From Hyphomonadaceae bacterium UBA5336 (GTDB lineage Bacteria; Pseudomonadota; Alphaproteobacteria; Caulobacterales; Hyphomonadaceae): a stretch of DNA of 64,000 nt. The DNA lies in assembly GCA_002408125.1 (NCBI GenBank), contig DHQO01000025.1:145998-209997 (forward strand). The letters run 5' to 3'. This document shows positions 35,083-44,111 of this stretch, piece by piece (positions within the stretch are counted from its first letter, which is position 1; each line of letters begins with the position of its first letter). The position numbers and the translations under genes are program-made. The notes below the pieces were generated by a model. It was not told where the DNA came from and did not search any database. It saw only the letters and a program-made list of their open reading frames with translations.

Positions 35083-36732
35083 TCAGGATGAGGGCTCAAG
35101 CCGCACCGTCCCGCTGGCCTCAAGGCCCTCCAATCCGACCGGCTTGTGGGTAAGTAGAATAAGCGCGCGCGGCGCCCCCTGTCGCCAGGCCGAGAGATTG
35201 GCGGCAAGGGCGCGCCGCGTGGAGCCGTCGAGCCCGGCAAAGGGTTCGTCGAGAACCAGCACTTCGGGCTCTATCAGCAGGGCACGGGCAAGTCCGATCC
35301 GACGCAGCTCTCCACCGGAGAAGGGCGCCTCGCTGTCTGAGAACAGGGCATCAAGGCCATCGGGATGCGCGCGCACCACAGGGCCGGCCAGGGCCAGATC
35401 GAGCGCGTTCCAGAGCCCCGCCTCGCTGGCGCCGGGCGCGGCAAGGCGGAGCTGGTCAGCCAGCGTGCCAGGCAGGAAGGCGGGAAATTGCGGGCTGAGC
35501 GCGATGCGTTCGAGCACCGCGGCGATCCGCACCTCGCCGCCCGGGATGCCGGCATAGCTCAATGCGCCGCCGGCCGGCGGATGCAGGCGCATCAGGGTTT
35601 CGGCCAGCGTCGTCTTGCCCGAGCCCGATGGGCCGATGAGTTGCAGCACGTCGCCGGGTGTGAGGGTGAAGCTGACGGGAGGGGTTGCGGGGGCGGCGTC
35701 TGAGGCCTGTGCGATCAACCCGTCCGCCCGGATCGGGAAGACGGTCTCCAGCGCCTTCGCCGTCTCTTCCGGCGCATCCCAGGGCGCATTGCCGAGGAGA
35801 AGCCGGGAGCGCAGCCGCTCGGCAGCAAGGCCGGCGCGCGGGGCGGCGTCGAACACCTTGATCATTGCGGTCGCCGCATCGAACGCCGCGATCAGGGCCA
35901 GCCCCGCGCCGACGGCCAGCGCAAGATCCGATCCGCTCCCGGCCACGCGCCAGAGCAGGAGCGCGGCGAGGCCCAGCCCGGCAAGGCTGCCGAGCGCGCC
36001 GAGCCCGCGAAAGGGGCGCTGGATCGTCTCGCCGGCAGTGAGATGTGCATTGAGCGCTTCACGTGTGCGCTCGGCCTCCACGGGCAGCGCGCCGGCAATG
36101 TCGAGTTCCACAGCGTTCTCGACCAGGCGCGAGACCTGTTCGCGCACCGCTTCGCCCTGCCGGCCATGAGCTTCGGCAGCGGTATGGGACTGTCGCACCG
36201 CGCGCCAGGGCAGGGCGAGGCTGAACAGGGCTGCGAGCGCCAGGGCAAGGAGGCCGGAGATCCAGTCGGCCGCCAGCGCAAGGCCCAGCGCGACGATGAG
36301 GCTCGCGGCAATCGCCACTGCCGGGCTCATCACGCGCAGGAAGCCGCGCTCGGCATCGTCGACATCGTCGATCAGGGCGCTGAGCTGGCTCGCTGGCAGG
36401 CTGGCAAAGCCGCGCCGTGCATGGGCGCTGCCGGAGAAGATGGCCGGGCGCAGGCGGACCGAGAGCGACAGGGTCGCGTCATGGCCGACCAGCTGTTCGC
36501 CATAGCGCGCCACGACGCGGGCAAAGGCGGCAAGGCGCACCCCGGCGCTGGGATAGAGATGGTTGAAGACATGGCCCGTCCCGGCAAGCCCCGAGAGCGC
36601 TGCCGCCGTCAGGAACCAGCCCGACAGGCCGAGCAGGACAACGCCCGATGTGCCCGCCAGCGCCGAGAGGGCGAGCGCGAAGAGAAATCTCGTGCGGGCC
36701 GGGGAGCCGAGAGCGCGCCAGAGCCGGATCAT
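35083..36732 (-). CDS. cydC: Cytochrome bd assembly ABC exporter CydC
   Basis: A 549-aa fused TM-ATPase half-transporter. Six TM helices (about 15-290) precede the ATPase with Walker A GPSGSGKTTLAE (about 367), signature FSGGELRRIGLARAL and Walker B VLVLDEPF. With CydD it exports glutathione/cysteine to the periplasm, as needed for cytochrome bd assembly. The ATG overlaps the cydD stop (ATGA). The gene converges with the ArsR gene 25 bp away. Identified as CydC from its order after CydD and neighbouring cydABX. Confidence 0.9.
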   Translation of the reverse strand: MIRLWRALGSPARTRFLFALALSALAGTSGVVLLGLSGWFLTAAALSGLAGTGHVFNHLYPSAGVRLAAFARVVARYGEQLVGHDATLSLSVRLRPAIFSGSAHARRGFASLPASQLSALIDDVDDAERGFLRVMSPAVAIAASLIVALGLALAADWISGLLALALAALFSLALPWRAVRQSHTAAEAHGRQGEAVREQVSRLVENAVELDIAGALPVEAERTREALNAHLTAGETIQRPFRGLGALGSLAGLGLAALLLWRVAGSGSDLALAVGAGLALIAAFDAATAMIKVFDAAPRAGLAAERLRSRLLLGNAPWDAPEETAKALETVFPIRADGLIAQASDAAPATPPVSFTLTPGDVLQLIGPSGSGKTTLAETLMRLHPPAGGALSYAGIPGGEVRIAAVLERIALSPQFPAFLPGTLADQLRLAAPGASEAGLWNALDLALAGPVVRAHPDGLDALFSDSEAPFSGGELRRIGLARALLIEPEVLVLDEPFAGLDGSTRRALAANLSAWRQGAPRALILLTHKPVGLEGLEASGTVRLEPSS

Positions 36733-38414
36733 GCCGGCTCCATCTCTGCGGGCTCGCCGAGCGGCACGACCAGATCGCAGGCGGCGAGCACGGCCTCGGA
36801 ATGGCTGGCAATCAGGAGAGTGCGGCCCCTGGCGAGGGATTCCAGCACGGCGAGGAAGCCGGCTTCGGCATCAGGATCAAGATGCGCTGTCGGCTCATCA
36901 AGCAGGAGGATTGGCGCATCGCGCAAGAGGGCGCGGGCAAGCGCAAGGCGCTGGCGCTGGCCGCCGGAAAGCCCGGCACCGAACCGGCCGAGCGGGCTGT
37001 CGAGCGTGCGGCCCGAGGCAGTGAGCAGGTTGAGTAGTCCGGTCTGGCGCGCGGCATCTTCCAGCGCAGCCTCGCTGGCGGCGGGCGCGCCGAGCAGGAG
37101 ATTGGAGCGCACCGTGCCCTCCACCACCCAGGGCGTCTGGCCGACATAGGCGACGCTCTCGGCAAGGCTTGCGCCGTCTTCCAGTGGCCTGGCGTCAATC
37201 AGGATGCGCCCTTCAACCCGCCGTGTGCGTGCGAGCAGGGCGAGGAGGCAGGAGGACTTGCCCGAGCCGGACACGCCGGAGAGGGCGCAGAGCTCGCCCG
37301 GCCGGGCGGTGAAACTGACACCGCGCACCGCCGCGCGCTGGCCGGCATGGGCGAGGGCGACCTCTTCGAAGGCAATGACCGGAGCGGCATTCAGGCGGGG
37401 CAGGCGACGGATTTCGGTGGCCTCGGCGGCCGCGATCCAGGGCGCGAGCATCTCGGCGGCGGCCACGCCGTCAGCGCGGTCATGATGCAGGCCGGAGAGC
37501 TTGCGGATCGGGGCGAAGAATTCCGGCGCGAGGATGAGCACGGTGAGGCCTTCGGCGAGGGTCAGCGTCTCGCCGGTTTCGAAGGGAAAGACGCCGAGCA
37601 GCTTGAAGCCGACATAGACCGCCACCAGCGCGATGGAGACCGAAGCGAAGAATTCCAGCACGGCGGTCGAGAGGAACGCGACGCGCAGGATCGCCATGGT
37701 TCGCTGGCGTAGGCTCTCGGAGGCAAGCTCAAGCGCCCGCGTTTCGCGGGTCACTGCGCGAAAGGCACGGATCAGGCCGGCCTGTGCAGCGCGGGCCTGA
37801 AAGCTGCCGGAGAGGAGATCGAGGGAAGCCTGCTGGGCGCGCGCTCGGCTCGCGGTTTCGCTGGCGGTCAGCCAGATGAAGAGGGGCAGGACGATCACCG
37901 AGACCAGCAGCAATATGGCGGCAAGCCAGGTCTGCGTTGCTGACGCGATGAGGACGATTAGCGGGCCGATCAGGGCGAGCTGCTGGCCGGGTAGCCAGCC
38001 TGCCGCATAGGCGGCGAGCTTGCCTGTGCGGTCCACGATCTGGCTGGTCCGCGCGCCGGCAGACTCCCCTCCGAGCATGGCCGGACCGGCTCTTGCCGCT
38101 GCGCTGAGCACCTCGCCGCGCGCGGCGCCGACCATGCCAAGCCCAGCGCGGGCGGCGAGTGTTTCCGCGCCCCAGACGGCCGCAGTGCGCACAGCCGCGC
38201 CGGAAAGGGCAAGCCCCAGCCAGGGGGTTGCGGCCCCGCCGCTTGCGAGTGCCCCGACCGCATGACCGAGCCCCCAGGCGATCGCTACCCAGGCGCACAC
38301 GGCCAGTGTATGAAGTGCAAGCGCACCGCGCACATTGCCGCGCGCCGCCTCGCCCCAGCGGCGAAGTGCGACTCGCGATATATTCTTGTCCTGAGAAGCG
38401 CCAGACGAAGCCAT
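36729..38414 (-). CDS. cydD: Cytochrome bd assembly ABC exporter CydD
   Basis: A 561-aa half-transporter with six TM helices and an ATPase: Walker A GVSGSGKSSCLLAL (about 374), VAYVGQTPWVVEGTVRSNLLLG (typical CydD Q-loop region), signature LSGGQRQRLALARALL and Walker B ILLLDEPTAHLDPD. It heterodimerises with CydC. Divergent from cydA across a 131-bp gap that carries the GTGATATTTT motif 23 bp before this ATG. No strong Shine-Dalgarno is visible. Confidence 0.9.
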   Translation of the reverse strand: MASSGASQDKNISRVALRRWGEAARGNVRGALALHTLAVCAWVAIAWGLGHAVGALASGGAATPWLGLALSGAAVRTAAVWGAETLAARAGLGMVGAARGEVLSAAARAGPAMLGGESAGARTSQIVDRTGKLAAYAAGWLPGQQLALIGPLIVLIASATQTWLAAILLLVSVIVLPLFIWLTASETASRARAQQASLDLLSGSFQARAAQAGLIRAFRAVTRETRALELASESLRQRTMAILRVAFLSTAVLEFFASVSIALVAVYVGFKLLGVFPFETGETLTLAEGLTVLILAPEFFAPIRKLSGLHHDRADGVAAAEMLAPWIAAAEATEIRRLPRLNAAPVIAFEEVALAHAGQRAAVRGVSFTARPGELCALSGVSGSGKSSCLLALLARTRRVEGRILIDARPLEDGASLAESVAYVGQTPWVVEGTVRSNLLLGAPAASEAALEDAARQTGLLNLLTASGRTLDSPLGRFGAGLSGGQRQRLALARALLRDAPILLLDEPTAHLDPDAEAGFLAVLESLARGRTLLIASHSEAVLAACDLVVPLGEPAEMEPA

Positions 38415-38436
38415 GCTTGTGGCCTAGATCATAAAA

Positions 38437-38460
38437 GTGATATTTTTGATGCGACTTTTT
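38437..38460. promoter_or_regulatory. Shared motif in the cydD/cydA promoter
   Basis: GTGATATTTTTGATGCGACT continues to a run of T. It matches 41996-42018 (reverse strand, before nsrR) at GTGATATTTT-N2-AT and at a following AC-T-rich block. It is the best candidate NsrR operator for the cyd genes. Confidence 0.5.
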
Positions 38461-38545
38461 GTGCGATATCGTCGGTCACATCACGGGTCTAAGTGTTTGG
38501 CCATGTCCCGGGCCTCTGCGCCTCTTGTTCCAATGGAGCCTGTCC

Positions 38546-40150
38546 ATGCCTGATCTCCTGGTTGCGGACCTGTCGCGCTGGCAGTTTGCGCTGACGGCCA
38601 TGTACCACTTCCTGTTCGTACCGCTGACGCTCGGCCTGTCCATGATGCTTGTTGTCATGGAGGGCGCCTATGTGATGACGGGCAAGGAAGTCTGGAAGAA
38701 GATCACCAAGTTCTGGGCCACGCTGTTCGGCATCAATTTCGTGCTCGGGGTGGCGACCGGCATCACCATGGAATTCCAGTTCGGCACCAACTGGGCCTAT
38801 TACTCGCACTATGTCGGCGACATCTTCGGCGCGCCGCTGGCGATTGAAGGCCTGATGGCCTTCTTCCTGGAGGCGACCTTTGTCGGCCTCATGTTCTTCG
38901 GCTGGGGCAAGCTTTCCCGACCGGCACACTGGATGGTGACCTGCATGGTCGCGCTCGGATCGAACCTCTCGGCGCTGTGGATCCTGATCGCCAATGGCTG
39001 GATGCAGCACCCGGTGGGGTCCGAATTCAATCCCGAGACCATGCGGATGGAAGTCACGAACTTCATGGAAGTGCTGTTCAATCCGGTCGCCCAGGCCAAG
39101 TTCGTGCACACTGTTTCGGCCGGCTATGTGACAGCGTCGGCCTTCGTGCTGGCGGTCTCGTGCTGGTATCTGTTGCGCGGCAGGCATCTGGGCCTGGCCA
39201 AGCGCTCGATCATGGTCGCTTCAGCCTTTGGCGTGCTGTCGGCGGCCTCTGTGATCGTGCTCGGCGATGAGAGCGGATATGTCGCCGGCGAGAGCCAGAA
39301 GTTCAAGCTCGCCGCCATTGAAGCGATGTGGGAAACCGAGCCGGCGCCGGCCTCCTTCACAGCCGTCGGCTGGCCGGACCGGGAGGCGAAGGAGACCCAT
39401 TTCGCAATCCAGATCCCCTATGTGCTCGGCCTGATCGCGACACGCTCGCTGGATGAGGAAGTGCAGGGGCTCGACGATCTGGTCGACGAGGCGAAGGCCC
39501 GGATCGGCAACGGGATCGCCGCCTATGACGCACTTCAGCGTATCCGCGCCAATCCCGAGGACGCCGCCGCGCAGGAAGCCTTCAACGCCACCAGGGAAGA
39601 TCTCGGCCATGCCTTCCTGCTCACGCGCTATGTCGACGATCCGCGCCAGGCGACGCCGGAACAGATCGATGCCGCGGCTGAAGATCTCGTCCCCAATGTA
39701 GCAATGACCTTCTGGGGTTTCCGTTTCATGGTCGGTATCGGCTTCCTGTTCCTGGCAATCTTCGGCGCGGGGTTCTACTTCATGAACCTGCGCCGGAATG
39801 TGCCGCGCTGGTTCATGCATGTGGCCGTTTGGGCCGCGCCCTTGCCATGGCTCGCGGCAGAACTCGGCTGGATCGTGGCCGAGGTGGGCCGCCAGCCCTG
39901 GATTATCGATGGCGTGCTGCCGACGCATCTGGGCGTATCGAGCCTGTCGGCAAGCCAGGTGATCACGACCATGGTGGGCTTCACCCTGATCTATGGCGTG
40001 CTGCTGATCATCGAGATGCGCCTGATGCTACGGGCCATTCGCCTCGGGCCTGGTGGCGGACCGGTTGTCCCGCTCGGCGGGGGCGGGGTGTCCGATGCAC
40101 TCGGCATCTCCGAGCCCGCCGCGCCCAACAACAATGTCTTTGACAAATAG
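38546..40150 (+). CDS. cydA: Cytochrome bd ubiquinol oxidase subunit I
   Basis: A 534-aa subunit carrying haems b558, b595 and d. RWQFALTAMYHFLFVPLTLG holds the first haem-ligand His (about 21). FVHTVSAGYVTASAF carries the next His. The quinol-loop region includes KETHFAIQIPYVLGLIATRS, and WGFRFMVGIGFLFL includes the Met ligand. It oxidises quinol and reduces oxygen at low tension, and is resistant to NO and sulfide. The ATG at 38546 has GGAG upstream; an earlier in-frame ATG gives a non-homologous leader. Confidence 0.95.
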   Translation: MPDLLVADLSRWQFALTAMYHFLFVPLTLGLSMMLVVMEGAYVMTGKEVWKKITKFWATLFGINFVLGVATGITMEFQFGTNWAYYSHYVGDIFGAPLAIEGLMAFFLEATFVGLMFFGWGKLSRPAHWMVTCMVALGSNLSALWILIANGWMQHPVGSEFNPETMRMEVTNFMEVLFNPVAQAKFVHTVSAGYVTASAFVLAVSCWYLLRGRHLGLAKRSIMVASAFGVLSAASVIVLGDESGYVAGESQKFKLAAIEAMWETEPAPASFTAVGWPDREAKETHFAIQIPYVLGLIATRSLDEEVQGLDDLVDEAKARIGNGIAAYDALQRIRANPEDAAAQEAFNATREDLGHAFLLTRYVDDPRQATPEQIDAAAEDLVPNVAMTFWGFRFMVGIGFLFLAIFGAGFYFMNLRRNVPRWFMHVAVWAAPLPWLAAELGWIVAEVGRQPWIIDGVLPTHLGVSSLSASQVITTMVGFTLIYGVLLIIEMRLMLRAIRLGPGGGPVVPLGGGGVSDALGISEPAAPNNNVFDK

Positions 40151-40161
40151 GAGCGGACCTC

Positions 40162-41325
40162 ATGGAAATCCCGTTCGACTTCATGACGCTGAAGGTCATC
40201 TGGTGGGGCCTCCTGGGCGTGCTTCTCATGGGCTTTGCCCTGACCGATGGCTATGATCTCGGTGTCGCCTCGCTCCTGCCCTTCGTGGCGAAGAAGGATG
40301 AGGAGCGCAGGCTGGTGATCAACTCCATCGGCCCGATGTGGGAAGGCCACCAGGTCTGGCTCATCCTCGGCGGCGGGGCGATCTTCGCCGCCTGGCCGCT
40401 GGTCTATGCCGTCAGCTTTTCCGGCTTCTACATCGCCATGTTCGTGGTGCTGGCCGCGCTGATCCTCAGGCCCGTGGGCTTCAAGTACCGCTCCAAGATC
40501 GAGGGCGCAAAATGGCGCTCGGGCTGGGACTGGGCGCTGTTCATCGGTGGCTTCATCCCGGCGTTGATCTTCGGCGTGGCGGTCGGCAATGCCCTTCTGG
40601 GCGTGCCGTTCCAGCTCGATGACACCATGCGCATGACCTATGAGGGCGGCCTGGTCATGGGCCTTCTGAACCTGCTCACGCCGTTTGCCCTGCTGGCGGG
40701 GCTTGTCTCGGTCACCATGCTCGTCACCCATGGTGCAGCCTGGCTGAGCCTGAAGATCGAGAAGGGTGTCGTGCGCGACCGGGCGACGAAGATCGGCGCC
40801 TGGGCCGCGCTGGCGACACTGGTGCTCTATGCGCTGGCCGGGATCTATCTTGCCTTCGGGGTGGAGGGCTACCGGATCACCAATGAGGTGGATCCGAACA
40901 TGCTGCCCAATCCGCTGCGCAAGGAAGCCGAGATGGCGACCGGCGCCTGGCTGGCCAATTATGGCCGTTATCCATGGATGATCCTGGCGCCTCTGGCCGG
41001 CCTTGGCGGCGCGGTGCTCGCCTTTATGGGCCATCGCAAGCAGTCCCCGCTCGCCATGGTCGGCTCGTCTCTGTCCATTGCCGGCATCGTGCTCAGCGTG
41101 GGAGCGAGCATGTTCCCCTTCATTCTGCCGAGCTCTATCGATCCGCAGTCGAGCCTGACCGTCTGGGACAGCTCGTCGAGCCATTTCACCCTGTTCTTCA
41201 TGCTGGTGATGGCGGTGATCTTCGTGCCGATCATCCTGGCTTACACCGCCTGGGTCTACAAGGTTCTGTGGGGCCGTCTGACCACGGCTGAAGCCACCGG
41301 GGCCGATGGCGAACACGCCTATTAG
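40162..41325 (+). CDS. cydB: Cytochrome bd ubiquinol oxidase subunit II
   Basis: A 387-aa, eight- to nine-helix membrane subunit paired with CydA. WWGLLGVLLMGFALTDGYDLGVASLLPF at the start and MWEGHQVWLILGGGAIFAAWPLVYA near residue 60 are signatures of CydB. It lies 11 bp after cydA and 17 bp before cydX. Length matches the usual 375-390 aa. Confidence 0.95.
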   Translation: MEIPFDFMTLKVIWWGLLGVLLMGFALTDGYDLGVASLLPFVAKKDEERRLVINSIGPMWEGHQVWLILGGGAIFAAWPLVYAVSFSGFYIAMFVVLAALILRPVGFKYRSKIEGAKWRSGWDWALFIGGFIPALIFGVAVGNALLGVPFQLDDTMRMTYEGGLVMGLLNLLTPFALLAGLVSVTMLVTHGAAWLSLKIEKGVVRDRATKIGAWAALATLVLYALAGIYLAFGVEGYRITNEVDPNMLPNPLRKEAEMATGAWLANYGRYPWMILAPLAGLGGAVLAFMGHRKQSPLAMVGSSLSIAGIVLSVGASMFPFILPSSIDPQSSLTVWDSSSSHFTLFFMLVMAVIFVPIILAYTAWVYKVLWGRLTTAEATGADGEHAY

Positions 41326-41342
41326 GACAAGGAGATTTCAAG

Positions 41343-41498
41343 ATGTGGTATTTTGCCTGGATCCTCGGCCTTGGCCTGGCGCTCACCTTCGGCATTCTCA
41401 ATGCGCTCTGGAATGAGTTTTCCGAGGAAATGCAGATCCTCGACGATGTGGATGCGCCCGAGGGCTTTGCCCGTATCGAAAAGGTGGAGGCCGAGTAG
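41343..41498 (+). CDS. cydX: Small cytochrome bd subunit CydX
   Basis: A 51-aa protein with one TM helix: MWYFAWILGLGLALTFGILN, then ALWNEFSEEM and an acidic tail. MWYF-W-LG at the N-terminus and the WNE after the helix are the hallmarks of CydX/YbgT, which stabilises the haems of CydAB. AAGGAG precedes the ATG. It is 17 bp after cydB and would be missed by common length cut-offs. Confidence 0.93.
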   Translation: MWYFAWILGLGLALTFGILNALWNEFSEEMQILDDVDAPEGFARIEKVEAE

Positions 41499-41510
41499 GC
41501 GGTGTGTCCC

Positions 41511-41954
41511 CTAATGGGCCGGGCTAAGCTCCAGCCTATGCAGCAGGCCGGCATTGCCCGCCACGAGATCGGCCAGGGACACTTTGTTGAGCTCGGCGAA
41601 GAAGGCGTCCAGGCCCACCCGGAACACACCAGTCAGCCGGCAGACCCCGGCAATCGGGCAGGTATTGGTCGCGGAATTGAAGCACTCGACGAACACATCG
41701 TCGCGCTCGAATTCCTGGGCGACATCGCCGATGCGGATCTCGCTCGCCGGCCGGCTCAGGCGCACCCCGCCATTGCGCCCGCGCACATTCTCCAGATAGC
41801 CGAGCTGGCCGAGCTGGCGCGTGGCTTTCAGGAGATGCGCCTTCGAGATCCCATAGGTGTCGGCAATATCCTGCACCCGCACCAGCCCCTCGGCATTGAC
41901 CGCGCAATACATCAGGATGCGCAGGGCGTAATTGGTGTAGGCGGTCAGGCGCAT
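41511..41954 (-). CDS. nsrR: Rrf2-family [Fe-S] repressor, NsrR type
   Basis: A 147-aa Rrf2 regulator: winged helix MRLTAYTNYALRILMYCAV and GISKAHLLKATRQLGQLGYLENVRGRNGGVRL, then the cluster-binding Cys91-X7-Cys99-X5-Cys105 (ECFNSATNTCPIAGVCRL). This spacing is that of NsrR, the nitric-oxide sensor, rather than IscR. It converges with cydX (12 bp apart). A motif shared with the cyd promoter lies 42-64 bp upstream, suggesting control of the NO-tolerant oxidase and of itself. Confidence 0.87.
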   Translation of the reverse strand: MRLTAYTNYALRILMYCAVNAEGLVRVQDIADTYGISKAHLLKATRQLGQLGYLENVRGRNGGVRLSRPASEIRIGDVAQEFERDDVFVECFNSATNTCPIAGVCRLTGVFRVGLDAFFAELNKVSLADLVAGNAGLLHRLELSPAH

Positions 41955-41995
41955 GTGGGCTTCCTAGGAGATGAGAAGTGACACCTGTCTACACG

Positions 41996-42018
41996 AAAAG
42001 TGTTATGGAAAATATCAC
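41996..42018 (-). promoter_or_regulatory. Shared motif upstream of nsrR
   Basis: On the minus strand GTGATATTTTCCATAACACT leads into TTT. It matches the cydD/cydA gap at 38437-38460. It is placed 42-64 bp before the nsrR ATG, fitting autoregulation. Confidence 0.5.
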
Positions 42019-42046
42019 AATACCTGAGGCTTCCGTTTCGATCCGC

Positions 42047-42077
42047 TAAAAAGAAAGGCCGGGAACATGTCCCGGCC
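42047..42077 (-). terminator. Rho-independent terminator of prpE
   Basis: On the minus strand GGCCGGGA-CATGT-TCCCGGCC is followed by TTTCTTTTT. It begins 27 bp after the prpE stop. Confidence 0.88.
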
Positions 42078-42103
42078 CGAGGCAACGAGCTTGATGACAA
42101 GCT

Positions 42104-43978
42104 CTAGGAGGAACGGGGTGTAGGTGTAATCGCATCGCGCACGGCATCGATTGCGTCGGCATTGTCGATGGTGGCGGGAACATCGAAGGGCTTGTCGTCG
42201 ACCAGGCTGCGGATGGTCTTGCGCAGGATCTTGCCGGACCGCGTCTTGGGCAGGGCCGAGGAGCGGTAGACCCGCTTGAAGGAGGCTACGGCGCCAACCT
42301 CCTGGCGGACACTGATGATCAGCTCCTGCTCCAGGGTTTCGGTGACCACGACATCGGCCTTCAGCACGACGAAGGCGACCGGCACCTGGCCTTTCAGATC
42401 ATCGGCAGCGCCAACCACGGCGCATTCGGCCACGGCTGGGTGAGCTGCAATGACCTCCTCGATGGCGCCGGTGGAGAGGCGATGGCCGGCGACATTCATG
42501 ACGTCGTCTGTGCGGCCCATGACGAAGACGAAGCCGTCCTCGTCCATGAAACCGGCATCGCCGGTGAGGTAATAGCCGGGGAAGTGGCTGAGATACTGTT
42601 CCTCAAACCGGCCGGGAGAATTCCAGAGTCCCGTCATCGCGCCGGGCGGCAGGGGCATCCTGATCACGATGGCGCCCGATTCCCCGCGCGGGACAGGCTT
42701 GGCGTCCTCATCGAGAATGTCGAACGCATAGCCCGGTACCGGGCGGCCCGCCGCGCCGATATGGACTTTCGTGTCGCCAAGTCCCGGGAAGGCCGAAAGC
42801 GCCGGCCAGCCAAGCTCGGTCTGCCACCAATGGTCGATCACTGGCACCTTCAGCGCGTCGGCGACCCATTCCACGGTGTCCGGATCGGCCCGTTCGCCGG
42901 CGAGGAACAGATAGCGCAGCTGGCGGAGATCATACTTGCCGACATGGGAGGCGGAAGGGTCCTCGCGCTTGATGGCGCGAACGGCGGTCGGTGCGGTGAA
43001 GGCGACGGTGACGTTGTATTCCTCGATCACGCGCCACATGGCCCCGGCGTCGGGCGTGCCGACCGGTTTGCCCTCATAGAGCACCGTGGCGCAGCAGTTC
43101 ACCAGCGGCCCGTAGACGATGTAGGAATGGCCAACCACCCAGCCGATATCGGAGGCGGCCCAATAGGTCTCGCCCGGCTGGGCGCTGTAGATATGGCTCA
43201 TCGACCATTTCAGGGCGGTGACATAGGAGCCGATATCGCGCACCACGCCCTTGGGCGCGCCCGTGGTGCCCGAGGTGTAGAGCACATAGAGCGGGTCGGT
43301 GGACGGGCAGGGCGTGCAGGGCGTCGTGCCGCCTTGCGCGATGATCTCTTCATAGTCGAGGTCGCGGCCGGGCCTGATGGCAACATCCTGCTCGGGGCGC
43401 TGCTTGATGATCACCTTTGCCGGCGGGTGGGCGGACATGGCGAGCGCCTCGTCGACCAGCGGCAGATAGGGGATCTTGCGGTTCGGTTCGATGCCGCAGG
43501 AGGCGGTGACCAGCACATCGGGGGCAAAATCGTCGACCCGCTTGGCCAGTTCGCGCGCGGCGAACCCGCCGAACACCACCGAGTGGATTGCGCCCAGACG
43601 CGCGGTTGCCAGCATGGCGACCACGGCTTCGGGGATCATCGGCATATAGATCAGCACGCGCCCGCCCTGACCGACGCCAAGTTCGGAAAGACCGGCGGCG
43701 AAGGCGGAAACATCCCTTTGCAGCTCGCCATAGGTGATCTGGCGCTTCGTGCTCGTGACCGGGCTGTCATAATAGATCGCAACCTGGCCGCCATATCCCG
43801 CCTCGACATGGGCATCCACGGCGGCATGGCAGGCATTCACCTTGCCATCGGGAAACCAGCCCTTGCCGGTCTCATGGGCGGTCTTCGGTGGCTCGAACCA
43901 GGCCACATCCTCGGCCGCACGCAGCCAGAAACCTTCCGGATCGGCCGACCAGGCCGCAAAGACGTCTTCATAACTCAA
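42104..43978 (-). CDS. prpE: Propionyl-CoA synthetase
   Basis: A 624-aa ACS-family enzyme making propionyl-CoA from propionate, ATP and CoA. Evidence: the N-terminal ACS domain (AAEDVAWFEPPKT), P-loop LYTSGTTGAPKGVVRDIGSY (about 230; GVVRD-GSY is characteristic of PrpE versus Acs), WWQTELGWPA, YLTGDAGFMDEDGFVFVMGR and C-terminal catalytic Lys in TRSGKILRKTIR. Acetyl-CoA synthetase is the alternative but is less likely. No methylcitrate-cycle genes are adjacent. The terminator lies directly downstream. Confidence 0.9.
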   Translation of the reverse strand: MSYEDVFAAWSADPEGFWLRAAEDVAWFEPPKTAHETGKGWFPDGKVNACHAAVDAHVEAGYGGQVAIYYDSPVTSTKRQITYGELQRDVSAFAAGLSELGVGQGGRVLIYMPMIPEAVVAMLATARLGAIHSVVFGGFAARELAKRVDDFAPDVLVTASCGIEPNRKIPYLPLVDEALAMSAHPPAKVIIKQRPEQDVAIRPGRDLDYEEIIAQGGTTPCTPCPSTDPLYVLYTSGTTGAPKGVVRDIGSYVTALKWSMSHIYSAQPGETYWAASDIGWVVGHSYIVYGPLVNCCATVLYEGKPVGTPDAGAMWRVIEEYNVTVAFTAPTAVRAIKREDPSASHVGKYDLRQLRYLFLAGERADPDTVEWVADALKVPVIDHWWQTELGWPALSAFPGLGDTKVHIGAAGRPVPGYAFDILDEDAKPVPRGESGAIVIRMPLPPGAMTGLWNSPGRFEEQYLSHFPGYYLTGDAGFMDEDGFVFVMGRTDDVMNVAGHRLSTGAIEEVIAAHPAVAECAVVGAADDLKGQVPVAFVVLKADVVVTETLEQELIISVRQEVGAVASFKRVYRSSALPKTRSGKILRKTIRSLVDDKPFDVPATIDNADAIDAVRDAITPTPRSS

Positions 43979-44111
43979 ACGAGGTCTCCCATTCCTCAGG
44001 GCGCCAGCGCCCCATCCTCCATGACGGAGGATATTGTCATCGGAAGAATGGGAAACTCAATCTATCCGAACGTCTATAGGTATATGTGCGGAGCGGCTTG
44101 TCGCGGAGTGT

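Noticed and set aside
42104..43978. Acetyl-CoA synthetase instead of propionyl-CoA synthetase
   Set aside because: The GVVRDIGSYVTAL segment after the phosphate loop fits PrpE better; Acs has a different sequence there.
44014..44032. ATCCTCC-N5-GGAGGAT inverted repeat before prpE
   Set aside because: Symmetrical but short and containing Shine-Dalgarno-like sequence by chance; too weak for an operator call.
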